This document shows positions 17,686-26,396 of a DNA stretch of 64,000 bases, piece after piece (the first letter of the stretch is position 1; each line of letters opens with the position of its first letter). The notes under the pieces are model-generated. The model was not told the origin of the DNA. It ran no database searches and saw only the letters and a program-made list of their open reading frames with translations. Position numbers and translations under genes: made by a program. This DNA is from SAR324 cluster bacterium (GTDB lineage Bacteria > SAR324 > NAC60-12), in assembly GCA_015231825.1 (NCBI GenBank), contig JADGAV010000008.1, positions 165,924 through 229,923 of the forward strand. Reading direction: 5' to 3'.

Positions 17686-18456
17686 ATGGAATCCTACTCT
17701 GAAATTGCAAATTTGCTCCGTAAGGCAAACAACGTGCTTTTTATCACTGGAGCCGGTGTTTCTGCAGATTCCGGCCTTCCGACATACCGGGGAGTCGGCG
17801 GATTATACGAAGATCAATCAACTGAAGACGGCATTCCAATTGAAGAAGCATTGAGCGGGAGAATGCTGCTAAGCCGTCCTGAGATCAGTTGGAAGTACAT
17901 CTGGGAAATTGGGGCTGCGTGCCAGAAAGCATCGCATAACCGCGCGCATGAAGTGATTGCGGCGATTGAAGCAATGAAACCTGAATCCTGGGTTCTAACT
18001 CAGAATGTTGACGGCTTTCATCGAACGGCCGGGTCCAAGAACCTGATTGAAATTCATGGACATATCTTTGACCTTTTCTGTGTTCGATGCGCCTATCGAG
18101 TCGATACCAGGACTTTTTTTTCTGCCTCGGCCTCGCCTCCCGACCTACCGCCAAAATGCCCCCAATGCCAGGGATTGATCCGACCCGATGTGGTTTTATT
18201 TGAAGAACTGCTTCCAGAAAAGGAAGTTCAGAAACTGGATCAAGTGCTCGATTCTGAAATCGATATGATTTTCAGCATCGGAACAACGGCTGTTTTTCCT
18301 TACATTATCCAGCCCGTTTTAATGGCACGGAAGTCAGGAAAACCCACCGTGGAAATCAATCCTGCTCTCACGGACCTCAGCAATCTGGTGGACTATCATC
18401 TCAAAACCGGGGCAGCCGAGGCCATGGATCGTCTCTGGAAGATGCTTCAAAACTGA
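17686..18456 (+). CDS. Sir2-family NAD-dependent protein deacylase
   Basis: Sirtuin that removes acyl groups from lysine using NAD+. GAGVSADSGLPTYRG (residues 22-36), TQNVDGFH, the catalytic His of IEIHGHIF and a zinc site of two Cys pairs (C-V-R-C and C-P-Q-C) are present. The FEELLPE segment follows, near where class III sirtuins (CobB, SIRT5) keep their acyl-pocket region. The ATG at 17686 gives 256 aa; a TTG frame start at 17653 is less likely. It sits 36 nt after the class V aminotransferase, suggesting one transcript. Confidence 0.9.
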   Translation: MESYSEIANLLRKANNVLFITGAGVSADSGLPTYRGVGGLYEDQSTEDGIPIEEALSGRMLLSRPEISWKYIWEIGAACQKASHNRAHEVIAAIEAMKPESWVLTQNVDGFHRTAGSKNLIEIHGHIFDLFCVRCAYRVDTRTFFSASASPPDLPPKCPQCQGLIRPDVVLFEELLPEKEVQKLDQVLDSEIDMIFSIGTTAVFPYIIQPVLMARKSGKPTVEINPALTDLSNLVDYHLKTGAAEAMDRLWKMLQN

Positions 18457-18663
18457 AAAATCAGGAGTTTTGAGTTCGCTCGCTGCACCAATTTTCCGGA
18501 TCGAAATCTTTTCCTGTAAAATTCAGGATTGAATTTGGCAATCGAATATTACCGGGAATAACTGAGTCCCTGCGAAGTTTCCTTGAGCGCCATCAGGAGC
18601 ATTTCGAGAAGAAATATTGTTTCATTGACCACACGGAGAGTGATTCCCATCTCGAATAATGCT

Positions 18664-18692
18664 TTGACATCTGTTTGCAATCAAACTAAATT
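18664..18692 (+). promoter_or_regulatory. Candidate sigma70-type promoter of pyk
   Basis: Consensus TTGACA at 18664-18669 and TAAATT at 18687-18692 with a 17-nt spacer, ending 28 nt before the pyk ATG. This also argues that the open frame upstream of 18721 is not translated. Confidence 0.65.
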
Positions 18693-18720
18693 CACTGAAA
18701 TTATAACCAAAAAAAGGACT

Positions 18721-20190
18721 ATGAAGACAAAATCAAAAATACTTTGCACCCTGGGGCCGAGCACGAGCGAAGTCGCACAAATAAAAGAAATGGTTCAATC
18801 AGGGATGGATTCAGTCAGAATCAATTTTTCCCATGGCAACATGGAAAATAAAGTGAAACTCTTCTCAAGAGTTCGTGAAGTTGACCCCACAATCGCAATC
18901 CTTTGTGATATCCAGGGCCCAAAAATTCGGGTGGGAAACTTTCCCAAAGAAGGAGTGTTTCTTCGACGCGGATTCAATACAACAATCACAACAGAAGAGG
19001 TTCTCGGAAATGAAAAGCGCTTTTCCATCTCCTACAAGAAATTACCGGAAGAAGTGCAAAGCGGAGATTTGATCTTCATCAACGATGGCATCATCTCCCT
19101 AAAAGTAGAGTCGATAAACGGGACTGAAATCAATTGCCGCTGTATCACCGGAGGTATGGTCTTTTCACAAAAAGGCGTCAATTTGCCTTCCACAAAAATT
19201 TCTCTGAGCATACCCACTGAAAAAGATCTTGTTGATCTGGAAAAAATTGCTGAATTGGACCCAGAATATCTTGCACTCTCATTTGTGGGGTCAGCCAGGG
19301 ATGTCAAAGGAATTCGAGAAAAATTGGAGTTGATGGGAAATGGCAAAATTAAACTGATCTCAAAAATCGAACGTCCTGTCGCGGTTAAAAATTTTGATGA
19401 GATCCTGGAGGTATCCGATGGAATAATGGTGGCCCGCGGGGATTTGGGGGTAGAGATCCCGGCTGAAGAAGTTCCTCCCCTTCAAAAAGAGATGATTCAA
19501 AAATGCAACATCGTCGGAAAACCCGTTATTGTCGCCACACAGATGCTTGAATCCATGGTCAAAAACTCAGTTCCTACACGCGCAGAAGTTTCTGATGTTT
19601 TCAATGCCATTGTAGATGGAGCGGATGCCGTGATGTTGAGCGCGGAAACAGCGTCAGGAGATTTTCCCTTAGATGCGGTTCGCACCATGAAAAAAGTGAT
19701 GGCCAATGCGGATAATCATGTTTTGAGTACAAATTTTCCAGATATTGCATCAAAAAAGGAGAGCTACTCTGAAATTATCGGCAGCCTGGCCTGTTCCGCT
19801 GCAAGAGAATTCATCAATCAAAAGCAGGAAAACACAAAAATTCTCTGCTTAACTCACAGCGGATATACAGCTCGGATGGTCTCCAAGAACAGACCGCCTC
19901 TTCCCATCATTGCAGTCACTGCGGAGCCGCGAACAGCGAGGGAGCTTCATTTGCAGTGGGGGGTACAGCCTGTACTCAAACCCGAATCCACCAGCACCAA
20001 TAAACAGCGCCTGCGTCTCATCAAATCCATCAGGATCTGTCACAATCAGGGGATTTTAAAAGAAGACGAGATGGTCATTGTTGTTGGAAATTTCCTGACT
20101 TTGCCTTCCCGTACAAATATGCTTTCAATCCTCTACATCCAGGATGTTCTTAACATGGAAAGCCAGGATCAAGATCTTACCAACCCTTAG
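18721..20190 (+). CDS. pyk: Pyruvate kinase
   Basis: Last step of glycolysis, making ATP and pyruvate from phosphoenolpyruvate. The protein starts KTKSKILCTLGPS with the R-I-N-F-S-H-G active-site strand. The catalytic Lys is in KLISKIERP, followed by MVARGDLGVEIP and the signature VATQMLESM, and SAETASGDFP. The C-terminal allosteric domain follows. At 489 aa it is normal. The ATG at 18721 is chosen over an open extension to 18583 because the family begins here, AAAGGA precedes it, and a strong promoter lies within the extension. Monocistronic, convergent with the peroxidase gene. Confidence 0.95.
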   Translation: MKTKSKILCTLGPSTSEVAQIKEMVQSGMDSVRINFSHGNMENKVKLFSRVREVDPTIAILCDIQGPKIRVGNFPKEGVFLRRGFNTTITTEEVLGNEKRFSISYKKLPEEVQSGDLIFINDGIISLKVESINGTEINCRCITGGMVFSQKGVNLPSTKISLSIPTEKDLVDLEKIAELDPEYLALSFVGSARDVKGIREKLELMGNGKIKLISKIERPVAVKNFDEILEVSDGIMVARGDLGVEIPAEEVPPLQKEMIQKCNIVGKPVIVATQMLESMVKNSVPTRAEVSDVFNAIVDGADAVMLSAETASGDFPLDAVRTMKKVMANADNHVLSTNFPDIASKKESYSEIIGSLACSAAREFINQKQENTKILCLTHSGYTARMVSKNRPPLPIIAVTAEPRTARELHLQWGVQPVLKPESTSTNKQRLRLIKSIRICHNQGILKEDEMVIVVGNFLTLPSRTNMLSILYIQDVLNMESQDQDLTNP

Positions 20191-20389
20191 TTTTCTGTTT
20201 CCGCAGTGCATTCAATGAAAACGGTTTTAGTGAAACCACGAATTGGCTCCCACTGATTGTTTCCCGGTCGGCAGCATCAGCAGAGCCTTTCCTAACGGCT
20301 TTGGGCTCAATTCGGAATACGCACAATTTGTCTCGAACGTTCTTCTTTATAAGCCACCAGGGTGCAGCGATCCGCAATTTTCACATTGC

Positions 20390-22111
20390 TCACAGAAAAA
20401 CACCGTCAGCGTTGACGGCGTTGAGCTGATTCCCATCCGGGCTCCGATCGTCTGGAATCCACGGAGACAAACAAGTCCGGTTCTTTAGACAGGGATCCGT
20501 CAGGCTGCGTAAAAATGCAGCCAAATCACTGATTTCATTTCGATTCAAATTGATTCTCGGCAGCAGGCTTTGACCGTTTCGGCGATCGTTCTGCAATTTA
20601 CTCAGGGATTTCCGAGAATTCTGCAGGGCATTGGGATACAACCGCTCACAATCCTCAATCAATTCGAATTGAGGGATTGCACACCAGGCACCATTTCTGA
20701 AATAAGCATTCACGGACTGCTCAGGATTGTTATAATGAGCAATCACTTGTTCCAGAGTCCGGTATGCTCCTGAATGCGTGAAAGGGGCCGTCATTTCGAC
20801 ATTCAGCAGTGAAGCGGTTCGAAAACGGTACCGATCGCCCGGGTTTCCGGTGACCCGTTCCCTGCCATAGTCTTCATCACCCGTTTGACCGTCGCCGCTT
20901 CCCGGCCCGATTTGGGGAAAGCCGATGCTGTGGTGCAGGCCATCGGATAAATTAGGACCGCGGTGACAACGGGAACACCCGGCCCCACCGTTTTGAGGAG
21001 GAGAAAAGAATAAGATCGCGCCGCGTTTGGCATCATCGCTCAATGCCTGATTGTCCCCAGCGACATAGGCATGCCAGGGGTTGCGGACGAACACCATCGA
21101 ACGCTCAAATTCAGCAATGGCAGCCGCAATATTGCGGAAAGTGATTAAAGATTCGGCATCGGCCCGTGAATCAAACGCGGACTGGAAAGACTGGAGCCAC
21201 AAATTGGGATCCAATTCTCCGGATCCTTCCCCATAGTCACCGATTCTTGCCGCCAAATGTCGGCGAATCTCCTCATTGCTGCTCCCTTTTTCAAAATCTT
21301 CACTGCGCATTTCCGCAGCAGCAGTCACGGGAAAAAGAGCCTGAGCGGCAGGAAGGTTGGAACCGGCATTCAAATCTGCCGCTCCAAAGCCACTGTCAGG
21401 CGTGCTGATTCCAGAAGCAGTGCCGTTGCGGCGTGCCTCTCCCCCCAGACTTTCCACTCTGGAATCCCAAAACATGCCTCGATCCCATAGCCCTGAATTG
21501 AACACGGTGGGCGCATTCCGTCCAACAAGAGGCCCGTCTGAAGCCAGTGAACGCCCCAAACCCAGCAAGTCCGGATTTTGCGCATCGACACCGATGGAGA
21601 GAGCCAGATCGTCCCCGCCTCCGAGGCTCGGGTGGTGACAGCTTGCACATGCCGTGTCCATTCCTCCTCCCAGGCTTTTGCTGTAAAACAGCTGCATACC
21701 CAGTTGGGAGAGCGGAGACGAAATCGAGGGAAGGTTCCTCCCGCGTTCCGGATTTGCATTGAGATTATTGATGCGGATCAAATTGCGCAGGGAACTGTCT
21801 AAATTTCCATTGGCGGTAAATCCATTGTTGTTGCCATTGGGGGGGAGATTCCCCTGGTCGGCTGTTCCAGGACGATTTGTTCCATTGAAATCAGGATTGT
21901 TGTTCTGCGGCAAAGGAGTGTTGCGAGGCCGCCTCCGTTCATTTTCCGCAATCGCCTGAACGAGTTCGCTGCCGGACGAATTTTGTCCCGGATTGTCGTC
22001 TGGCGAACAGGCAGTGATCCCAATCGATCCGAATAGAACAAGCAGAATCAATAATTGGCTTCGCTGAAATCTCTTTTTCAAAAAAAGTGCAGTGCCTGGA
22101 TTTTTGCTCAT
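20390..22111 (-). CDS. Di-haem cytochrome c peroxidase/MauG-family lipoprotein
   Basis: Probable periplasmic di-haem peroxidase. An N-terminal hydrophobic segment ends in the lipobox GITAC (about residues 33-37), so the protein should be lipid-anchored. A low-complexity Asn/Pro/Gly region (about 40-100) follows. Two c-type haem sites are visible, CASCHH near 155 and CSRCHR near 380, with a TASLLNVEMTAPFTHSGAY segment typical of CcpA/MauG proteins. It is about 570 aa, longer than bacterial CcpA (about 330-350) because of the Asn-rich linker and insertions. The start at 22111 is preferred because GGAG lies just upstream; an in-frame ATG exists at 22123. Substrate could be H2O2 or a MauG-like protein modification. 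Confidence 0.85.
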   Translation of the reverse strand: MSKNPGTALFLKKRFQRSQLLILLVLFGSIGITACSPDDNPGQNSSGSELVQAIAENERRRPRNTPLPQNNNPDFNGTNRPGTADQGNLPPNGNNNGFTANGNLDSSLRNLIRINNLNANPERGRNLPSISSPLSQLGMQLFYSKSLGGGMDTACASCHHPSLGGGDDLALSIGVDAQNPDLLGLGRSLASDGPLVGRNAPTVFNSGLWDRGMFWDSRVESLGGEARRNGTASGISTPDSGFGAADLNAGSNLPAAQALFPVTAAAEMRSEDFEKGSSNEEIRRHLAARIGDYGEGSGELDPNLWLQSFQSAFDSRADAESLITFRNIAAAIAEFERSMVFVRNPWHAYVAGDNQALSDDAKRGAILFFSPPQNGGAGCSRCHRGPNLSDGLHHSIGFPQIGPGSGDGQTGDEDYGRERVTGNPGDRYRFRTASLLNVEMTAPFTHSGAYRTLEQVIAHYNNPEQSVNAYFRNGAWCAIPQFELIEDCERLYPNALQNSRKSLSKLQNDRRNGQSLLPRINLNRNEISDLAAFLRSLTDPCLKNRTCLSPWIPDDRSPDGNQLNAVNADGVFL

Positions 22112-22378
22112 ATCAAACTCCATGAAAGGTTGAAAGTGGAGTTCACTTCTTCATTTTTCATACCTCAAAATTTCAGTTCACCTATCAATCTGTTTTCATT
22201 GACTTAAAAGCCCCATCCCGATTTTTCAGCCGAGAGGACAATGGAAAATCTGTTTTGAGAAAATAAATCTCTTTCGGCATTACCTTTCTCTTTTCTTATA
22301 TTGTTTTTTCATGAGACTGAAACAGCAAAAGCCCCGGATGCTTTTCAAATCGTCAGGAGACTGCCGGGAACCAGTCAA

Positions 22379-24379
22379 TCATGGACAGTCTTTTTTCTGC
22401 TCAGCCAATCGATAGTTTTGGCAGCTCCCCAGTTTGCAGGCTTTTTCCCAATCCTGACAGGCGAGTTTCATATTTTTTACTTGAACAGCATAAATTACCC
22501 CCCTGTTATTGAAGGCACTCACCGCGTCAGGGTTCCTTCGGATTACATGGCTATAGTCCTGAATCGCATTTTCAAATTGATTTATTTTATGGAAGGCATT
22601 TCCCCGGAAATAGTAGGCGTTCTCGGTGTTCTGGTCAAATTCAATTGATTTGCTGTAACTGGCAATCGCTTCTTCAAAATTTCCAAGCTCTGAATAAAGA
22701 AGCCCAAGATTAAAGTAAAGTTCTGGTTGATCCGGATTCAGTGTAAGTGATCTTCGAAAGTCTTCTAACGCTTCGAACGGTTTATTTAAAATCGAAAAGG
22801 TGTTTGCCCGATGCAGATAAATAACTGCCTGACCCGGCTTCAATTGTATCGCCTGGTCAAAATCGTTCAGCGCCTGTTTGTATTGATTTCGATTAAAATA
22901 GGACAATCCCCTGTTGTAAAATGCCTCTCCAAAATTGGGGATCAATAATATCGCCTGGTCAAAATCTTCAATGGCCTGATTGTACTTTTTCAATTTGAAA
23001 AGTACCGTCCCTCGGTTGTTGTATGCCAAAGGAAGGTTCTTGTTCAGTTCCAATGCCTTGTTAGAGTAGTTGAGCGCGTGATCAAGTTTTCCTGAATGAG
23101 CATACAATCTTCCGAGCTCCTGAAATGCAATCCAAGATTTTGGATTGTCCATAATTGTTTGTGTCCACAAAGTTTTGTTGTTTTTATAAATTTGTGTTTG
23201 TTTCCAGGTCAAAAAACCAAGGCCCGCAAAAAGCCCGACAAAAATTATCTTCTTTTGGGCACGAAGATGGATTCGCGAATGGCTTTCAACAAATTCTGAA
23301 AAAGCAATACATCCCTGTACCAGGAGGATAAAAACAAAAATGCTGGGCAAATGAATCCAATGATCAGCAACGAAAGAAAACTGAAACCAGGAATTGTTGA
23401 AAAATCCAAGGACAGGAAAAAGCATGACCAAAAAAGACCCCAGCAACAAAAACAAGTATTGCCCCCAGCTGCGATAGGTCCAAAGGAGAATTATTGCAAT
23501 CAGTGCCAGACTCACAACGGGGAGATACATGGCAAATTGAGAGGCATCAATTTGCCATTTGGGATAGGTAAAAATCAAAGGATGGGGAAAAACAATTTTT
23601 TTTAAATAGAAAAAGGGAATATGCCCAGCGATTATAATCCGATCCAATAAGCTTAAATCGTAGGACTCCGCCATTGCTTTAAAAGAATGAATTTCAAACC
23701 AAATTCTTAAGTACCCCTTCCCTGCCGACATGATCAGAAAAGGAGTCAACAACAAAAAATTTGAGTGTTTCCATTTTTTATCAAAGCAGAAATGGGCAAA
23801 GATAAAAACTATGGGGAGCATAATTGTCGAGGTTTTACTCAATAAAGCACAAATAAAAAACCCAAACGAAAACAAATACCAGTGATGCCTTTTTTTCTTT
23901 ATAAAATAGAGATAACTCCAAAGTGCCAGGAGAAAAAAAATTCCGGCAACAACGTTTTTCCTTTCCGAAGCCCAGGCAACGGATTGAACCTGGATCGGAT
24001 GAATCGCAAACAACATTGCTGTCAGCAAGGCCCCACGAACCGAGAATTGCCTTAGCATTTGCCATAGAATCAATGCTGACAATAAATGCAGAACAATATT
24101 AATTCCATGAGTAATTTGTGATTTCCTCCCCCACAACTGATTTTCCAGCCAAAATGTCGTTCTCGTGACAGGAAGATAAGGCCAGGCGTCATTGTTGTCA
24201 AAAGGGTGCAGCCAAATTCGCAACAATCCCGCAGAATCTGCCATCACAGGGTCATCTGCATAAAAATCAGCATCATCCATGGCAAATTCAGCATCCACTG
24301 CAGGAAGATATGCCAGGAAAGCAATTGAAAATAAAATTAAAATGCCAAAAATATTCTGACGACTTTTGAAGGAGAACAT
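22379..24379 (-). CDS. TMTC-like polytopic membrane protein with C-terminal TPR array (paralogue 2)
   Basis: 666-residue paralogue of the protein at 11025-13037 with the same plan. It has an N-terminal helix and M-D-D-A-D acidic loop (about residue 34), W-P-Y-L-P-V-T-R near 68, the signature LFAIHPIQVQSVAWASERK near 133-151, many transmembrane helices to about residue 410, then about seven TPRs to 635. The last 30 residues repeat the paralogue's A-C-x-D-W-E-x-A-C and terminal Cys pattern. By topology it is a candidate GT-C glycosyltransferase of the TMTC/DUF1736 group, with TPRs outside the cytoplasm; activity is inferred. The first of three large membrane-protein genes in the same orientation here. 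Confidence 0.72.
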   Translation of the reverse strand: MFSFKSRQNIFGILILFSIAFLAYLPAVDAEFAMDDADFYADDPVMADSAGLLRIWLHPFDNNDAWPYLPVTRTTFWLENQLWGRKSQITHGINIVLHLLSALILWQMLRQFSVRGALLTAMLFAIHPIQVQSVAWASERKNVVAGIFFLLALWSYLYFIKKKRHHWYLFSFGFFICALLSKTSTIMLPIVFIFAHFCFDKKWKHSNFLLLTPFLIMSAGKGYLRIWFEIHSFKAMAESYDLSLLDRIIIAGHIPFFYLKKIVFPHPLIFTYPKWQIDASQFAMYLPVVSLALIAIILLWTYRSWGQYLFLLLGSFLVMLFPVLGFFNNSWFQFSFVADHWIHLPSIFVFILLVQGCIAFSEFVESHSRIHLRAQKKIIFVGLFAGLGFLTWKQTQIYKNNKTLWTQTIMDNPKSWIAFQELGRLYAHSGKLDHALNYSNKALELNKNLPLAYNNRGTVLFKLKKYNQAIEDFDQAILLIPNFGEAFYNRGLSYFNRNQYKQALNDFDQAIQLKPGQAVIYLHRANTFSILNKPFEALEDFRRSLTLNPDQPELYFNLGLLYSELGNFEEAIASYSKSIEFDQNTENAYYFRGNAFHKINQFENAIQDYSHVIRRNPDAVSAFNNRGVIYAVQVKNMKLACQDWEKACKLGSCQNYRLAEQKKDCP

Positions 24380-24471
24380 CGCAATTTTAATGATTTTCGG
24401 TTTGTTTAAATACTCATTTCAATTTTCCGATTTTGTCATGCAGTGAGATTCGCAAAATTCTTTGTGGCATG

Positions 24472-24492
24472 GGATTTTCGAAGAAAAAATCC
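24472..24492 (-). terminator. Hairpin after the GT-C-like gene at 24502
   Basis: Perfect 7-bp stem GGATTTT/AAAATCC with a 7-nt loop, 10 nt beyond the stop at 24502 on the minus strand. There is no T-run after it, so it is a weak candidate. Confidence 0.3.
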
Positions 24493-24501
24493 GACACTTT
24501 C

Positions 24502-26349
24502 TCAATATCTCATTTCGGTGTAAATCTTTTGAATTGATGTTTGAAGGTAGGCGCTCAGTCCGGGAAATTTTCCAGAGTCAACATGAGACAGCCATTGCTG
24601 AAGTTTGCGGATTTCCTTTCGCTGCACCGACTGGTCAATTCTTTCCTTGTTTAAGAAAGTGTCGAGATTCTTTTCTCCAATGTTCGTGTTCCTGATGAGT
24701 TCGTTGAAGAGCGGAGCTCGAATCAGGGAATTGTCAAACCTTGCTGGAGGCGAGAGTTCAAAGGTTTTCTGCCCAATTTGTATTTCTCCGCCCGGCCTGA
24801 AGAAGAGACCCTGTTTGACGTCTTTGACGAGAAGAATCACTTTTGAATAACGATGCGACCATTTCAGAATCTCCTCAGACCATTCTGAATTGTGCAGTAC
24901 CTGCCACGAATAAGCGGAGTTCTGTCGGATCTTGGCCAGGAATAATCGCGGTGGCGATTTCCAATTTTCAGGGAAAGAATAAAGTTGTTTCAAAATCATG
25001 AAATCCGCCCAGGAATGCGTTGCAATGAAACGCGTCTGCGGCAATCGTACCTGATCTACAAGCACCAGGGTATCATCCGAGAGATCTCCAAGGTTGTAAT
25101 GCATTTCGGTCCAAAAGGCCTGCTGATTTTGCCAGCTTTTTTCAAAGTCTTTCTGAATCATCCAGCGGTATCCCATCAATAGGCCCAGGTAAAGGGCGAT
25201 CCCGTAGAGCAAAACAGTCCGAATTTGTTTGAGATATAAAAAATGAGAAGCAATGGAAGCCAAAACTGCAAACATTAACGATGAGCCAAATACGGCTGCC
25301 AGATGGACGGAAGTCAGGCGACCGACCACGGCGCTGGGCGGAAAATGAGAAAAAGACCACAAATAGGCCGTCATCATCAGGAATCCAGACAGTAAAAGCA
25401 GCTTAAATTCTTTTCGATCAAGTCGGGGAGTCTCAGTTTGATAAGAAGTCAATTTCCATAAGAAAACTGAAAAGAAGAAAAAAATTAAAATCCCCGACTC
25501 CTGGTCCAATCGGCTTAAAACAATACTTGGAGTGCTCAGAAAAACGGTGATCACCGTCCAGGGGCCGAGAATCAGCGAGGTCAGAATTTTCTGAAAAATG
25601 TCGAGATCGACATGCATTGCTCTTTCTTCACCAATCCATTTCCTCACCGAAAAAATAACGAGAACAATCACACAGAGAATCATAAAATGCAGGATCATCC
25701 TGCGCATCAGGGGACGTTCTGGTCGGGGGTTCAGCAAAGGGATCCAAAACAATATTAAAAACGGAGTCTCATAGGTCAGCAGCGACAATGTGCCGAGAAA
25801 ATACGCAGATTTCTTTTTTTGATGGAGCAGGCAATAAGACGCCGCGATGGCAAAAAGAAGCGAACTTTGCAGCTGAAGTGAATGAGTCAGCAAAGTTTGT
25901 GTAGTATCCGCAGGGAACAGGCAAAATATCAAAGCAGCAAGGAAGGCTGTCTCAGAAGTTAAAAAAGTCCGGGCAATGACATAAAATCCAATGATGTTCA
26001 AAGTCACAATTGCAAAACCGATCAAATAAACTCCTGAAATTCCTGCGAGCTGAAAACCAAGAAATGCCAGCAGCTGCGGAAATGCCAATCCAACGGGACG
26101 CCCCTGCGGCCAGGTAGTCAATACGGTTTGAACATGATGCCAAAGTTCCTTAAAATCCCATTGCAGCGGAAGTCCAACATAGTAATAGTCGTCTTCATAG
26201 AGCCCAAAATTTTGGAAAAAATAAAAATGGGCCACCCAGGAAGTGATCAGCAGCAGCAGAATGGAAGTCCAAATCTGTTTATTTGCCTGAAATGCTTTAA
26301 AAATTTGACGACGGGTCCGGGACATAGTTTTTCTTGATGGGGAACTCAT
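24502..26349 (-). CDS. Polytopic membrane protein, GT-C-like (family unassigned)
   Basis: 615 aa with about 10-12 hydrophobic helices in residues 25-400 and a soluble C-terminal part of about 200 residues. The first extracytoplasmic loop has Y-E-D-D-Y-Y-Y-V, an acidic pair right after helix 1 as in GT-C glycosyltransferases (PMT/ArnT/GT39 relatives). No TPRs. I do not recognise a named family; lipid-linked sugar or glycan transfer is the best inference. ATGs at 26349 and 26325 are both possible and neither has a clear ribosome site. It lies between a TMTC-like gene and another large membrane protein, all in one direction, which suggests a shared surface-glycan role. Confidence 0.6.
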   Translation of the reverse strand: MSSPSRKTMSRTRRQIFKAFQANKQIWTSILLLLITSWVAHFYFFQNFGLYEDDYYYVGLPLQWDFKELWHHVQTVLTTWPQGRPVGLAFPQLLAFLGFQLAGISGVYLIGFAIVTLNIIGFYVIARTFLTSETAFLAALIFCLFPADTTQTLLTHSLQLQSSLLFAIAASYCLLHQKKKSAYFLGTLSLLTYETPFLILFWIPLLNPRPERPLMRRMILHFMILCVIVLVIFSVRKWIGEERAMHVDLDIFQKILTSLILGPWTVITVFLSTPSIVLSRLDQESGILIFFFFSVFLWKLTSYQTETPRLDRKEFKLLLLSGFLMMTAYLWSFSHFPPSAVVGRLTSVHLAAVFGSSLMFAVLASIASHFLYLKQIRTVLLYGIALYLGLLMGYRWMIQKDFEKSWQNQQAFWTEMHYNLGDLSDDTLVLVDQVRLPQTRFIATHSWADFMILKQLYSFPENWKSPPRLFLAKIRQNSAYSWQVLHNSEWSEEILKWSHRYSKVILLVKDVKQGLFFRPGGEIQIGQKTFELSPPARFDNSLIRAPLFNELIRNTNIGEKNLDTFLNKERIDQSVQRKEIRKLQQWLSHVDSGKFPGLSAYLQTSIQKIYTEMRY

Positions 26350-26396
26350 GGGATGGAGCAGAGGAGTTTCTGCCTGATCAATTCCAGGCTTTTAAT

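Noticed and set aside
18583..18720. N-terminal extension of pyruvate kinase
   Set aside because: The extension contains a TTGACA/TAAATT promoter and the family start is at 18721.
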